Shown: positions 48,101-60,700 of the stretch, in pieces
Layout: each line of letters opens with the position of its first letter
Numbering within the stretch: the first letter of the stretch is position 1
Assembly (NCBI GenBank): GCA_025617745.1
Contig: CM046869.1
Location: 16,759,168 to 16,823,167 of the forward strand
DNA from: Heliocidaris erythrogramma
Lineage: Eukaryota > Echinodermata > Echinoidea > Camarodonta > Echinometridae
Reading direction: 5' to 3'
DNA: 64,000 nucleotides
The notes under the pieces: model-generated
Databases searched by the model: none
What the model saw: the letters and a program-made list of their open reading frames with translations, nothing else
Told to the model about the DNA's origin: nothing
Made by a program: the position numbers and the translations under genes

Positions 48101-51100
48101 CAGTGTATCGGTCTGGGGCCGGGGCCGGGGCCGGGGCCGGGGCCGGGCCTGGTCGGAGTCGATTCTGAATGGAATCGAAATCGAGCATCTAGCAGTCTAG
48201 TTGGCATGCACTAGTGTAGGCAACGTATGGCTTTGCGTCCTGCGGCCTGTAAATAGTAAATAACTAGATAACAAAAGCTGCTTTTCTATTGGGAGACTTG
48301 AAACATGCCCTTTGCTTCGCTTTGATTTGAGATCAAATTTTCAGTCTACCGACCGTGTAAAAAAAATGTATAAAAGTCGTGGAAAGGTCATGGAATTTTG
48401 GCTAGAAAGGTCATGGAAAGTCATGGAATTTAATTCATGAGAAAGAGTACGAACCCTGTCTTTATCACAGCGATAGGTATTCATGCAAAAAACGAGTCAA
48501 AATAATGAAAAACGGTCTTATTTTAGACATTTCATTCACAAACCTCAAAATGTTGTCTTTCACGTCAAAACTCCCGAACTGCGTGTAAAATGAATGAGTG
48601 CGCAGACATGGGCACCATTGTTTTTTCAAAGTTGAAATGACACGGCCACCGTTTCTTGTGAATATGGCATTGTTCTTGCTCTAATTTTGATGAGATTTTT
48701 TTCAAACTTACTCTTTACTTTAGAATATCAGGAATAAAATAAAATAAGGCTTTAGATGAATATGAAAGAAATTCTTGTTCATTTTCCCATCAAAACCTTA
48801 GGTGCGCAGACATAGGGCTCCCCATCATGATCACTTCACGTAATACCGGCCCAGTCATAATACCGACCATTAAGCGTATCATGGCATCTAGCGCGCGTCT
48901 TGCAAATCAAACCATGGGACTATGCGTAGAATGCCTAGCAACGTTGAGAACAGCCAAAATAGAGCAAGATGAGGAATTAAAACGTAATTATTATCAATTT
49001 TTTGTTAATTTTTCATATTTTCAATAAAATAGTCTCTTTTCATAAATTGCCATTGACTATGTGCAGGGGTCGGTAATTAAAACGCACTTCTCCCTCTATC
49101 CAGGGCTTGCCCTTAACTTTTTTTAAGGTGGCCAGCAGGGCCACTTGAGCATGAAATCCAGGTGGCCAAATGGATTTTCAGGTGGCCCGGATGCATTGCT
49201 GCATTTTATTCAGTTGAAAAATAATGTATCCTACGGCTAGCCTACGCGAAACGAGTTAAAGGGCGAGTCAATTAGAATCAACATTGGGGCTAAAAATGTA
49301 GTACATAGGTCCAATGACACAATTCTAACATTTTTACAGAAAAAAAATTGCCCAGTAACAAGAAATTGGTCAAAAAACTCACTAATTTGGGAACGCCCCA
49401 AAAAATTGACAGCTGATTGGCTAGAGCGATTTGACGTAGCATCGGGAAGTCCCCCGCGAAGCCACTAAGTTTGACTAATATGTTGGCAATGTAAATGAAT
49501 GATAATTTATCCATTTTCATATCATTATTTATACAATTTCGACAATCTTTAAGTCCCCCAAAAGGATTTGAATAGGTTGTTTAGACATTTTAGTAGATGG
49601 GTCTGTTCAAAAAGTTGGGGCACCAAAACGTGACATTTTATCGTAAAAACATTGTAGTTTTAACACTATGACTTACACCATTAAGTTGTTTTATATGAAG
49701 GTATTTGGTGCATCCAGGAAGCTTTTGAAGAACACAAGACAAATTGTTTTGAGAGGCATTTTCAAAATATTGACAAAAACATACCGGTACTGGTGTCCCA
49801 TGTTACATCCACAACCACCCTTTTTTTCGATTACCAGCATATCTACATGCATGATACCTTACATACATGTAGCTAAATCTTAATGGGTACAGTGTGTTAT
49901 GGTGCTGACTTAATGAAGAAAAACTTTTAACAAAAGAATAACTATCTTCCCTGAGTTTATCATTCATGTTGTGGGTGTAACGGTTTCCAATCAAATGTCA
50001 CAAGTTGTGGATGAACGGGACACCAAAGAATATCTGCAACTTTCATCAATAACTCTTGAAGTCAGTATACTCTCATTGCAGTTGTTGTTGCATTGAATTA
50101 AATAGAGAGCCTGAAGTAACCAGGCAAATGCTTATCATCAAGAGCATTATGGATGTGCCGTTATGTCTCAAAATGAGACTTTGTGGATGTGACACGGACA
50201 CGATGTCCAGTTACATCCACACGCTGGTTTTTCATAATTATTTCCAAAATACATTGTGGGCACTTACATGTACATATATATGTCACACATGTATGTGCCG
50301 CTGTGATGTCCCCCATTTTCAACCTTCTCGGGTCGCTCCCATGATATGCGATTTTCAGATTTTCACTAACCGCACCTCGATTGGCTTCCGACTCGCTCCC
50401 TAGAATATGAGAAAACAATGCGCACAGCCCATTGTCCGGGAACGGTCGCTCCCTAGCCTCCCAGGCCAGCGCAGCGGGGAGCTGGGCGGCCTAGTGCCCC
50501 CTAACTGAACGCGGTATTACTAGTGCTAGCGGCGGCTCAGCGAGATCAATCTGCATGCGACATCGAGCCAGTGCAGTGGCGCGGCATGGCATGTACAGCT
50601 GCGACCGCTGACTCAGCTCATGCACCGTATGTGTACCAGAGTAGTGAGATCGCGAGCAGCTAAAATTAGCTCTGCCCATGAGCCCGTTCTGGCGGTCACA
50701 TTTCTCAACGGATTTCATTCAAATTTTGCATGAAGGTGTCTCTTGGTGTAATTTAAAAACCTTTAGTGTTTGGTGATGCTGCCACCAGTGTTCCGTCTTT
50801 TATAGGGTCAAAGGTCATACTTCAGGGCATGGCGTGAGTGCACTCTGCAGGCCACATTTCTTGATGGATTTCTTTCAAATTTTGTATGGAGATGTATCTT
50901 GGTATATCTCTCAACACATTTCTTTCAAATTTTATATGAAGATGTGTCTTAGTGAAACCTACACATCTAAATTGTTTGCTGATGCTACCCCCACTGTACC
51001 ACTTTCTATACAGTCAAATGTCATATTCAGGTTGTTGTTAGGGTCAAATGTCATATTTTCGTTGCATGCATTCTGGAGGACACATTTGTTAACTCATTTC

Positions 51101-51683
51101 TTTCAGATTTTGTATGTAGGTCCATTATAGATTACACCTCTACAGTTTTTGCCTCTAGTGTTCCGTCTTTCATAGGATCAAAGGTCATATTTTAGTGGAT
51201 GGCTTATGTGCGCTCTGAGGTCATATTTCTTCTAATCTGCACAAATCGTTTTGGTAATGCTGCTCCTAGTGTTGACAATATTCCGGGCCACTGGCGGCAA
51301 TTTCTACACCATCCTTTTGTTTGAGGGAGGGGATGGGGGAGGGTCTTTGTCCCTCCTTCAAATCGCTGCCAGTGCGGGGGGATACATTTCGCATTGCACG
51401 GCACCAGCAATGCACATTTCTAGTTAAAGTTTGGCAAACCCGGAGAATACGGTTTTACAGTGCGGAGATCGGCAGAGACAAAAATGAACACATGTTACAA
51501 GTTCATAATCAAGTTCAAAACAACTTCCAAATATATTTTAAATCAAGTAAATTAATGCTGTGATATATCATATTGTCCTCTTGGCTTTCAGATTTGTAGT
51601 TGTTTGATGAAAATCATAAATATATTGGCCAGAAATGGAGTCAAACTCGCAAATGTTTCATCGCTGAATCTGGTGCAAGATCG

Positions 51684-51721
<38 letters not shown>

Positions 51722-54700
51722 GCTGGGCTACATTTGCTTGCACACAAATGAATACAGCACGCGCAGACCGCGGCCCCTATTCTCCGGGTTTGCCTAAAGT
51801 TTTATAACTAAACTATTTTTTGACTTTATAATGGTTACTTACTCCAGTTTGCATCAAGACAAATCATATCATATTCACTTAGATAATTGACAATTGCGTA
51901 ACGAAAGTAGCTAGTAGCGGTAGCGGGTTTAAGCAAGATGTATTCGCACATGCGAATGTTGTTTTGGTACACATAGGACCATGCAAAATAATTGTTTGTA
52001 TCTTGTTGCAATCCGCAGTAAACGATGAGTTCGACCAGGCGATTTACAGATGAGAATTATCATTAATTTCATAATTTGGAAAATAATGGCTTGATATAAG
52101 AATGGAATGTCATATAAATGAAAGGACAGTTCCGGAAAAGATCCAAAGAGCCAGTGCTCTCTTTGTGAATTATTTTAAATCGGATCTTCTACGTAATTAA
52201 GTAAATTATAGAATATTGCTTTTTTATCTGGTCTGTTATATTTTGACATTATTTCATGGAAAAAATGGACGTCACGGTTAAGGCTGAGTCGAATCGATTG
52301 GTTAGCCGGTGTTCGATCGAAGACATCGAATCCCGAATACGTTTTGGCAAATTCGGTGCATCGATTTGTAGTCTGCCAGATTGTTGACTACTGTAGCCAC
52401 CATGAAAAAAATCAAATAAAAAAAGAAACTCTGTAACGTACAGCATATATACTAGCAGAGAACGTGAAGGCGACTTCAAAGTTCAAACTGTTGGCTAACT
52501 TTCGCTAATTCGCTCGCGGAGGACGTCGCGCTTTACCTGTGCTTTCTCTATGGAAAAATCGTTTTGTCGTTACGAACTGAAGTTTACGATAATTTTCGTG
52601 CACTCTCTCTGCATTGTCAATTTGACAATTGTATAATTGAACATGATAAATACGGGCATGAGTATGAGTGTTCCTACTTAATTCGCAATAACTAATATCA
52701 CACTCTCATCAAATTGGCAATTACTTCTGAATGATCTCTGAAGCTGAATGAAGTTGAGTCTATATTGAGCGACGAAAAGTTTATTTCGTATTGTTTTTTT
52801 TTTTTGGCATCGAACAAACGTGTTCCATTCAGCTCTCCAAAGACAAAGTAAGATTATTAATTCTTTGAATTTGAATCATTGTCGGGTGTGTCGACAATGA
52901 GCATCGCTTCGTGCGACACTAGTGACATTTTGGCTAGCCATACGGACTAGAAACTTAAGATTTTGGCTCGTCCGCTGTGATTTTTACTAGCTATTGGCTA
53001 GCGGGCTATCGTTAATTTTGAGCAGCGAGAGCCCATACATATGCCCGCGATGCCAGCGGACCGGTCACCGGTGCATGGTGCATGCACTGCGTGCAACTGT
53101 GTGCAACTCTGTTTTCACCGCACATCATTTATTGATTAACCGGTATTCGATCGAATCAAAGCCGTCGAATCCCGGTTTATGAAATATTCGATATGACTCA
53201 GGCTTAGTCACGGTAAACAACATTTTTGTTAATTGGCCTATCGGCGAGCACCAGGCCGGACGACCAACCTGTCAGAGTGAGCGTCTGGAATTTGTCAGCA
53301 ATAGTCTGTATCACAGACGCTTTCAAAATGTTTTAGATTTTGAGTCAATCTGTTATGAGATCATGATTTTATCAGTGATGCATTCTTGTTGTTATAGATA
53401 AGAGACAGAATAAAGATGGATAAAAAGAGAAGAAAGAGAGGACGAGAATCGTGCAAAGACTGAAAGACTGACAGTGAAAGTGCAAACTATCATGACCGTT
53501 TCAGATTCACAATAATACATATTTATTTTTCTTTATCAACCAACGTCGGCCTGCGCTTTAGCCTGGTCTAGGGTAGCGTTTCTTAGCATAGTTCAGGCCA
53601 TCAGCGTCAAGTCAAATCAACTACACCCATTCAAGATTTTAGTCTTGGTTTGAAAATGGGAGTCTTGCAGTGGCGGCCCCAGGATTTTTAAAGTGGGGGG
53701 GGGGCAAATGGGGGGCAAAAGAAAATGTTGGGGGGGGGGCAAGGGCGGACAAAAACATTTTCCACCCTTTTATTTTTTTTCACTCCGAAAATTATTGGGG
53801 GGGGGGCAAAGCTTCTGCCCCCCTCCCCCTTGGTGCCGCCACTGGAGTCTTGTGTTGTTTTATAAACACTCGCAGTGCCTGGGTGATTGTTAAATCATTG
53901 TTACTATTGTACTATCCTTAATATTCTCATACATGTATTATTTTATTGTTCATATGTATCTGATGTTTTCTGAAGAAACAAAGATAAATAAACTTGAAAC
54001 TTTAAACTTGATTCACATGGTTTCATTTTGAGAAATTGTTAACGCCACCGACAGCTCCGCTGCCTCTGTAAAAGACTAAGATAAGGCGGCAAAAAATCAC
54101 ATCGCAAGGACAACGCGTACGACGCACATGGTCTTGATCTTAGTGCTAGTTTGAATTCCAATCGTTTACAATAAATCTATTATTTTAAAAAACCTGATTG
54201 CAACTGTATTTCACAACTAGAACAGACTGATTGGGCATTCCAGTAAAGTGCTCACCGTAGCTGGAGACTCCATGCGGACATGCGATCGGGAGCAGCTGGA
54301 GAATGCGTTCTATAGGTGGACTTTATTAAAATAGTTATGGATCATTATGCACTTGACTGGAATACAGACTAACGCTTATAATATGTGGTGGTTGAGTCAT
54401 ATAGAATCGCGCGCGCGGTCGATCCGCGATCGCTGCAGGTATATTGAATTATGTGTACGTACAATACTGTATAGTCGATCCACTGCACTACGTACGCCTA
54501 TACCGGTATAGGCGTACGTACGTACACGTAGGGGATCGACACATAATTCAATGCATGTTTCATTGTGCTAGCGCTATGACTCGTACTTGATGTAGATCTA
54601 GTAGTAGTTAAGATTTTTTTATACATGCGTGATATGTTTGTGTTTCATCGGCAGACTTATTACAGAGTTATAAAAGTAAACAATTTCAAGTACATAAAAG

Positions 54701-57700
54701 ATACACACAGATGTACTACATGTATTTTCACAACATTCAAAACACATTACACTTTACAGTTGCTTATTTTTTAGGCGGCCAGCCGGGCCACCTATCCGGC
54801 AGTTTCGGGTGGCCCGACGCCGTTTCAGGTGGCCATTGGCCCCGGGCCAGCCGCTAAGGTCGAGCCCTGCTCTATGCGTAAAATGAGATGACTCTATTGC
54901 AACGTCATTTCTACAAGAACGCGCAAGTATTATCGCTCGTCAGTACCTGGATCTTGTTCCCCAGTATTTGGGTAGTTGTCTGATGAATTTTCATTACGTT
55001 TCATGAAGAATCTTTCCCGTAGTCGTTGGAAACATCGTTAAGAGGTCGGTATTAGGTAAAGGCATCATACTACCATGACTACAGACTGTAGCTTTGTGGT
55101 AGGGATGGGCACACCACTACACTAGCCAGGATTGGCTTCGTGAATGTAAAAAAAAAAAAATTGGCTATACGCCTTTTACATCACGAAAAATGCCCTGAAA
55201 TTTTTCTGATAACTCCCGCGACCGACAGCTCCTTCACCACAGCGTTTCCTCCTAGGAAAACGTTTAGACATGTTAGAATTAGAATGTCTTTTTGATCGTA
55301 CGTACTGTATTTTTACAAAAAAATCCAAAAAAGATCATAAGAAATTTCCGAAAACTCGCCAGTCATGCCAGTGTTTGTGTGTATCCATGCTTCCTATTGT
55401 CATGCAGATATGGCATGACAATGGATACACACAGGAGGAAACGCTGTGGTGAAGGAGCTGTCGGTCGCGGGAGTTATCAGAAAAGTGTTATTTCAGGGCA
55501 TTTTCCAGTCCTGCTAACCCGTGCGCAATTAGATTGCTGGGTAAGAACACCTGGCTTCGTGATGTAGAAGGCGTATAGCCAATTTTTTTTTTTTTTTACA
55601 TTCACGAAGCCAATCCTGGCTACACACCACTCATAGCTACATTCCTATACTTCGTGTGTAGAATAGGCAGTCATACACCTCAACTTTTTAAAACACCACT
55701 GCACAGAAGTCACAAACATGCACTCAAAATCGGCATTTCATTTACAAAAACCGACCACAAAATATGCAAGAAATACAATAAATTCAACTCACCGATGACG
55801 ATGTTGGTTAGATATTTCCAAAAATGAAATCCGTAATTTACTGTTGATTCTCGCGAAACGAGCTATCGGAGTCATTGTGTACATTTCCTGGCCGCCGCGG
55901 GCGCTGATATCTCCCCAAAAGAGTTTTGTCCTTAAAAATTTGGTCCCTATGGCATACACGGAAAAGTCTTGATTTTCTGTGTGTGCGATCGTGAAGATCG
56001 ATGTGGACAAGATTTTGACTTTGGATTTTGCTGAAAATATCAAAAGTTCTTCCTAACGGCCATTTGAGGTAGGAGTGAGATTTTTAAGGGTTGAATTTGA
56101 AAGCAAGTATTTAAAATATTTATCTTATTTTTTGCCCCTTACCTTTAGTACATAGGACAGAAAATACCAACTATTTTTGCATATATATTTCGTAGTGGTC
56201 AATATGACCACTATACGTGGTGTGGCCTTTTCCAGCATCTGAGCATGTCCAGCCAAAATGATTGATAACCCTCTTTTCTTTAGTCTTAGACTAGACTTCT
56301 TTTATTGGGGGACTCCTTCCATGTGTCCTGTTGGCTAGATGTGGTTGAACCCACATCAGCAAGCAATGGTCATATTCACTCATAGGCGCACGCCATTGCC
56401 GACTGTGTAGGAACACAGCCAACACACATCACACTACTAATAATGCATCACTGTGCATTTTTGTGTGTGTTTTGTTCAAATCCGGATATAAAAATATGGC
56501 AGTGGCTATTCTTACGACGAGTCGTAAGAATAATTTTCCAGCTATTCTTACGACATACGCATACACTCCATTTTCGTACTCTGCTCACACTTCACTTGTT
56601 GAGTAAATATCTCTCTGTCTTTGTCTCCTCAGCCTTTTCCATATTATCTGTAATTCTGTAGAGAGAAAACATCGGTTAGTAACAAATGAAAAAAACGACA
56701 AATGACAAAGCTGGGAATCGAACCTGGGTCCTCGATATTGCCAGTCCTCTGACTTAACGATGTACCTGTGAGAATGATTTGACATCGAAGGTGTTCTAAA
56801 CATATAAATACCCTAACCCTAACCCTATTCTTACGACGGCGCAAAGTACGAAAATGGAACGTGTGCGCATGTCTTAAGAATAGCCGGAAAATTATTCTTA
56901 CGACTTGTAAGAATAGCCACTACGTAAATATGTAATGCTATGGATATATGTCAAATAAATGATTAAACTTACCAATTCCCCGACAAGCTCATGTACGGAG
57001 TCTCAGCGGAACAACCGAAGATACAGAGACCCCGTTCTCATCACATTTCCTAAACTGGTTTCCACTAAATCAGTTTTCAAAACCAGTTTAGAAGATCGAT
57101 TCGTTAGCATTCACATTACGCTCCCCTGAACTGGTTTCCAAAACCACTTCACCGAAAGTGATCTTGTTGCTATGGGAACACTCTAAGCGGGGTCAAATGT
57201 TTCGCGCGGAATTTGAAACCGTCGAGCGTTACGTATGTGTATCTATTCTGATCAGCTCAGCTAAAAAACAGCGTGGATCGTATACCGCGCGCACAATAGT
57301 ACTTCCGGGTGAAGATCGGTATCCGAAGAACGGTTGTGTCCACATTACATGTAAAACCAGTTTAACGACTAAAGCGGTCTTGAAAACCACATCGCGAGGT
57401 GGTTTTCAAAACTGGTTTCCAAGACCACTTAAGATCGCTTCCAAGACCACTTTGAGCGTTCTCATTACACCCCAAACTGGTTTCCACTAAACTGGTTTCC
57501 ACTAAACTAGTTTAAGGATGTAGATGAGAACGGGGTCAGAGGGACTGAAGCTTTTGGTCTATCATAGTCATAGCTACACGACTATACTTCGTGTTCACAA
57601 TTGAAGGTTTTCAGAACTACTCTCTCCAAACTTCTCTGACCTGCTCAGAACTTTCCTGATCTCAATCACTCTTTCTTCCTTTTTCTTCTTTCCCCCTTTT

Positions 57701-60700
57701 TCTTCTTTCCCCCTTTTTCTTCTTTCCCCCTTTTTCTTCTTTCCCCTTTTTCTTCTTTCCCCCTTTTTCTTCTTTCCCCCTTTTTCTTCTTTCCCCTTTC
57801 CTTTTCACTCCATTTTTGGTGTACAAACACCGAAAACAAAAAATCAAAAACAAAAAATAGTCTTGTGTAACACACGGCCATTTGAGGTAGGAGTGAGATT
57901 TTTAAGGGCTGAATTTGAAAGCAAGTATTTAAAATATTTATCTTATTTTCCCCCCATACCTTTAGTACATGCGACAGAAAATACCAACTATTTTTGCATG
58001 CATATATTGAAGTGGTAAATATGACCACAATATTTGGGATGGCGGTTGCATTTCCGGACACTTTGTATTGCTTAACTTTGCTGGAAATCAGAAGAAAAAA
58101 TATGAAATTAGCTCATGCTGCAATCATAATTAGAAACCTTTAGGTCAGTCAGGAATCGTATGACTTTTACAAGTCAAATGCTTATTTCATTATCAACTTG
58201 AAGTCTATTCAAGATATTTATGATTGAAAATCGAAATTTTATAATTGTGTATGTCATGACGCTTGTACTATAGCTTGTAATGGTCGGCATACTTCCCTCT
58301 TTCGTCACACAACGTACAGCATACGTCTATTTACATTGGCCTGCCAATGTGGCTTGAAACTCGCCCCGGCCCCGAATTCACGCCAGAAACTAGCCCTGCG
58401 CAGTGGGGTGTAATGTTGACAGAGCTTGCATTACCAAGGAATGATAACTGCTTGGCAATACTAACGTGCGCTAGGAGAGAGCTTAAGCGCTGGAGCTCAT
58501 CCTGTGGGCCCAGCCTGTCGCCTGGCCTGGCCGGCCGGCCGGCCGCTGGTAGTCGCGACATCGTGTGTGAGTAGAATGACCAACAATAAACATACGATCG
58601 ACGACGTAGACCAAAAATTCTGTTTCTCGTTCGTTAGCTCTTCACTTGGCAAAAAAAAACATAAAAATATAAAGGAAAAACAAGAGAATTCAGTGCAATT
58701 GACAATTTTGATTATACATTGTAGCATGGTAATCCTACATACATGAATAACAAATGTTTTTGCCTGACAGTAAAGAAAGAGAAAGAGGAAACAAAATGAA
58801 AAGGCATTTAAAAGGGGGGAGGGGAGGTCGCAGATTTTGTAACATGGACGAAACAACGAATCCATATGATCAGCTCACTACACTAGAGAAGTTGCCTAAG
58901 GGAGATCGGAGTGGAGGGTATGTAGCTGTACGAGCTCCTTGGCTTTTCAATCTGGTACTGGCCTACGGAGCTGTACATGGGATCCAAGTGTGTAGAGGCC
59001 TGCAGATATCAACAAAAAAAAATATATCTAAATATCATCATTTCCCACATACTGTGAGCCATGCAAACCACCCTCGGAGTTTGCTAAATGGGTTACCTTC
59101 CAGGATCAACAAGATTGTAAAAATTGAAGGAATAAAGAAAGGTCATTCTAAAAAAGGGGGGGGGGGTCACAATCGAGAAAATGGCGGGTCTTCTGCGCCC
59201 CCCCATGATCAACATAACAAAAATAATGTGGGAGAGCCAGAAGGGGAAAATCACTGTGAGAAGGATAGAGAGACTGGTGGGAAGAAGCCTTTTTGGATCT
59301 TCAGAATAGCAGGATAATGCAATCCATTGAAGACTGAGGAAATAATGAACAGATAAGATTTTCTTTTGTGTCCTAGGACGGGGGATTGATACTACAGTCA
59401 CAAGAGTGTGGTATGCCTCCCCTTCCTCAGTTTTCCTTTTCTTTTTTTTTCTTTTTTATTTTCCAAGGACATTTCTAATATTGGGCTATAGCCTCACATT
59501 CTGGAAGCTTGATAATATCTAAGTCATCTCAGGTATACCGTCATATCATCTGAAAAGTGAGAAAATTGTCATTACGGTAAATCATCAAAATGTTTATGGT
59601 AAATTTTCTCAAAATTAAACAAAAAATCGGAAAAGTCCATACCAGTAATATATTCAACGCCAGCGGCCCGGGCCGAACTTGATCCAGCCCCCTAGCCTCT
59701 TAGGCCTATGCCTGATTTGCCAACTCATCTGGCTAAGGAGCTACTCTGACCAAGGAGTGTAGCTTCTTGCTCTGACCGGGGGAGGTGGAAGAGATATAGA
59801 TCTCTCGTCTACCTCCCTGCTCTGACATTTACATATCCCACACTTGCGAAATTTGTATTGCCGCTCTCCGTGGTTCCACTTCTGCTGCATAATCCTCTTT
59901 ATAAATGAGTGTTTAGGCTGTGAAGGACAAAAGAGTGATTATGAAAGCGAGTAAATTTGAGAACTAGAATCTTTTACGACGAAACTTTAAAATGATACAA
60001 CATATTGTAATGCATACAACCATTTGTTGGTACATGTAGGTCCATGATACAAGTATACTGTCGACATTCTCAGGCGCGAAGCATGACAGGGGACTGAATA
60101 TCAGAGTATAATCCTTCAACCATACTGCATGCTTCAGCCCATAACACGCAGCATCAACATCTACACAGGGAAGTGTTATATACCAACACCACACATCCGC
60201 ATACTATGCACTGTCACATCACATGCCATTCCTGGCTCTGAGCGCGACTACATGTATGCACACAACCACAAAGTCCACGACATACATGAAAAATACCGAC
60301 TAAACGTACTAGGCAAGCGAGCTTGTACATGTACTACTCTCCTTGGTATTACCAAGGATTTATCACGGAACTGTGATCAGCGTTGCCAGGTGTACAATAT
60401 TTATCATATTTGTACGATAATTTGGCCCTCTGTACGATGTACGATCAGTAATTCCAAAAAAGGTGAAATGTAGGCCTACAATAATTTTACATTTTTGCAA
60501 TTTAAGAAGATAGGCGTACTTGTAGGCCCTGTTTTGACCCTTTTTAGTACCCATTGTCTCTACAAAAAAAACCCATTTCCAAACACATAGGAAGCGTACA
60601 TTTTTGCCTCTCTTTTAATTTTCACCCACAGAGTTATGTTGAGTATATATACGGCTCGAGTGCAGAGCTTGAATATCGCATGGTACTATACATCATTAAC

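Larger units (their letters stand above)
49100..54869. mobile_element. 5.77-kb element with hAT-like ends in C9orf78 intron 1
   Basis: Left end cagggcttgcccttaac, then aaggtggccagcagggccac. Right end (complement) cagggctcgaccttagc, then ggctggcccgggg. CTCTAT flanks both sides (49094-49099, 54870-54875). No transposase ORF found. It contains the core-repeat array at 50.7 kb and two MITEs. Confidence 0.72.

Noticed and set aside
48115-48144. C9orf72 gene
   Set aside because: Only the hexanucleotide repeat recalls it. The coding evidence is for C9orf78, an unrelated gene.
51600-51807. Poly-Arg or poly-Pro frame
   Set aside because: Translation of the (GCC)n tract inside a MITE.
56809-56826. 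Telomere-like ccctaaccctaacccta
   Set aside because: Only about two and a half units. Too short to argue for a telomere fusion.
57662-58061. Lys/Glu/Gly-rich frame (GKEEKGG repeats)
   Set aside because: It is the complement of a pyrimidine minisatellite, with no domain, and it spans an unrelated repeat end.
58754-59317. 187-codon plus-strand ORF
   Set aside because: Crosses a poly-G tract, has no recognisable domain, and lies in the C9orf78 intron. Composition changes along it as the local DNA does.
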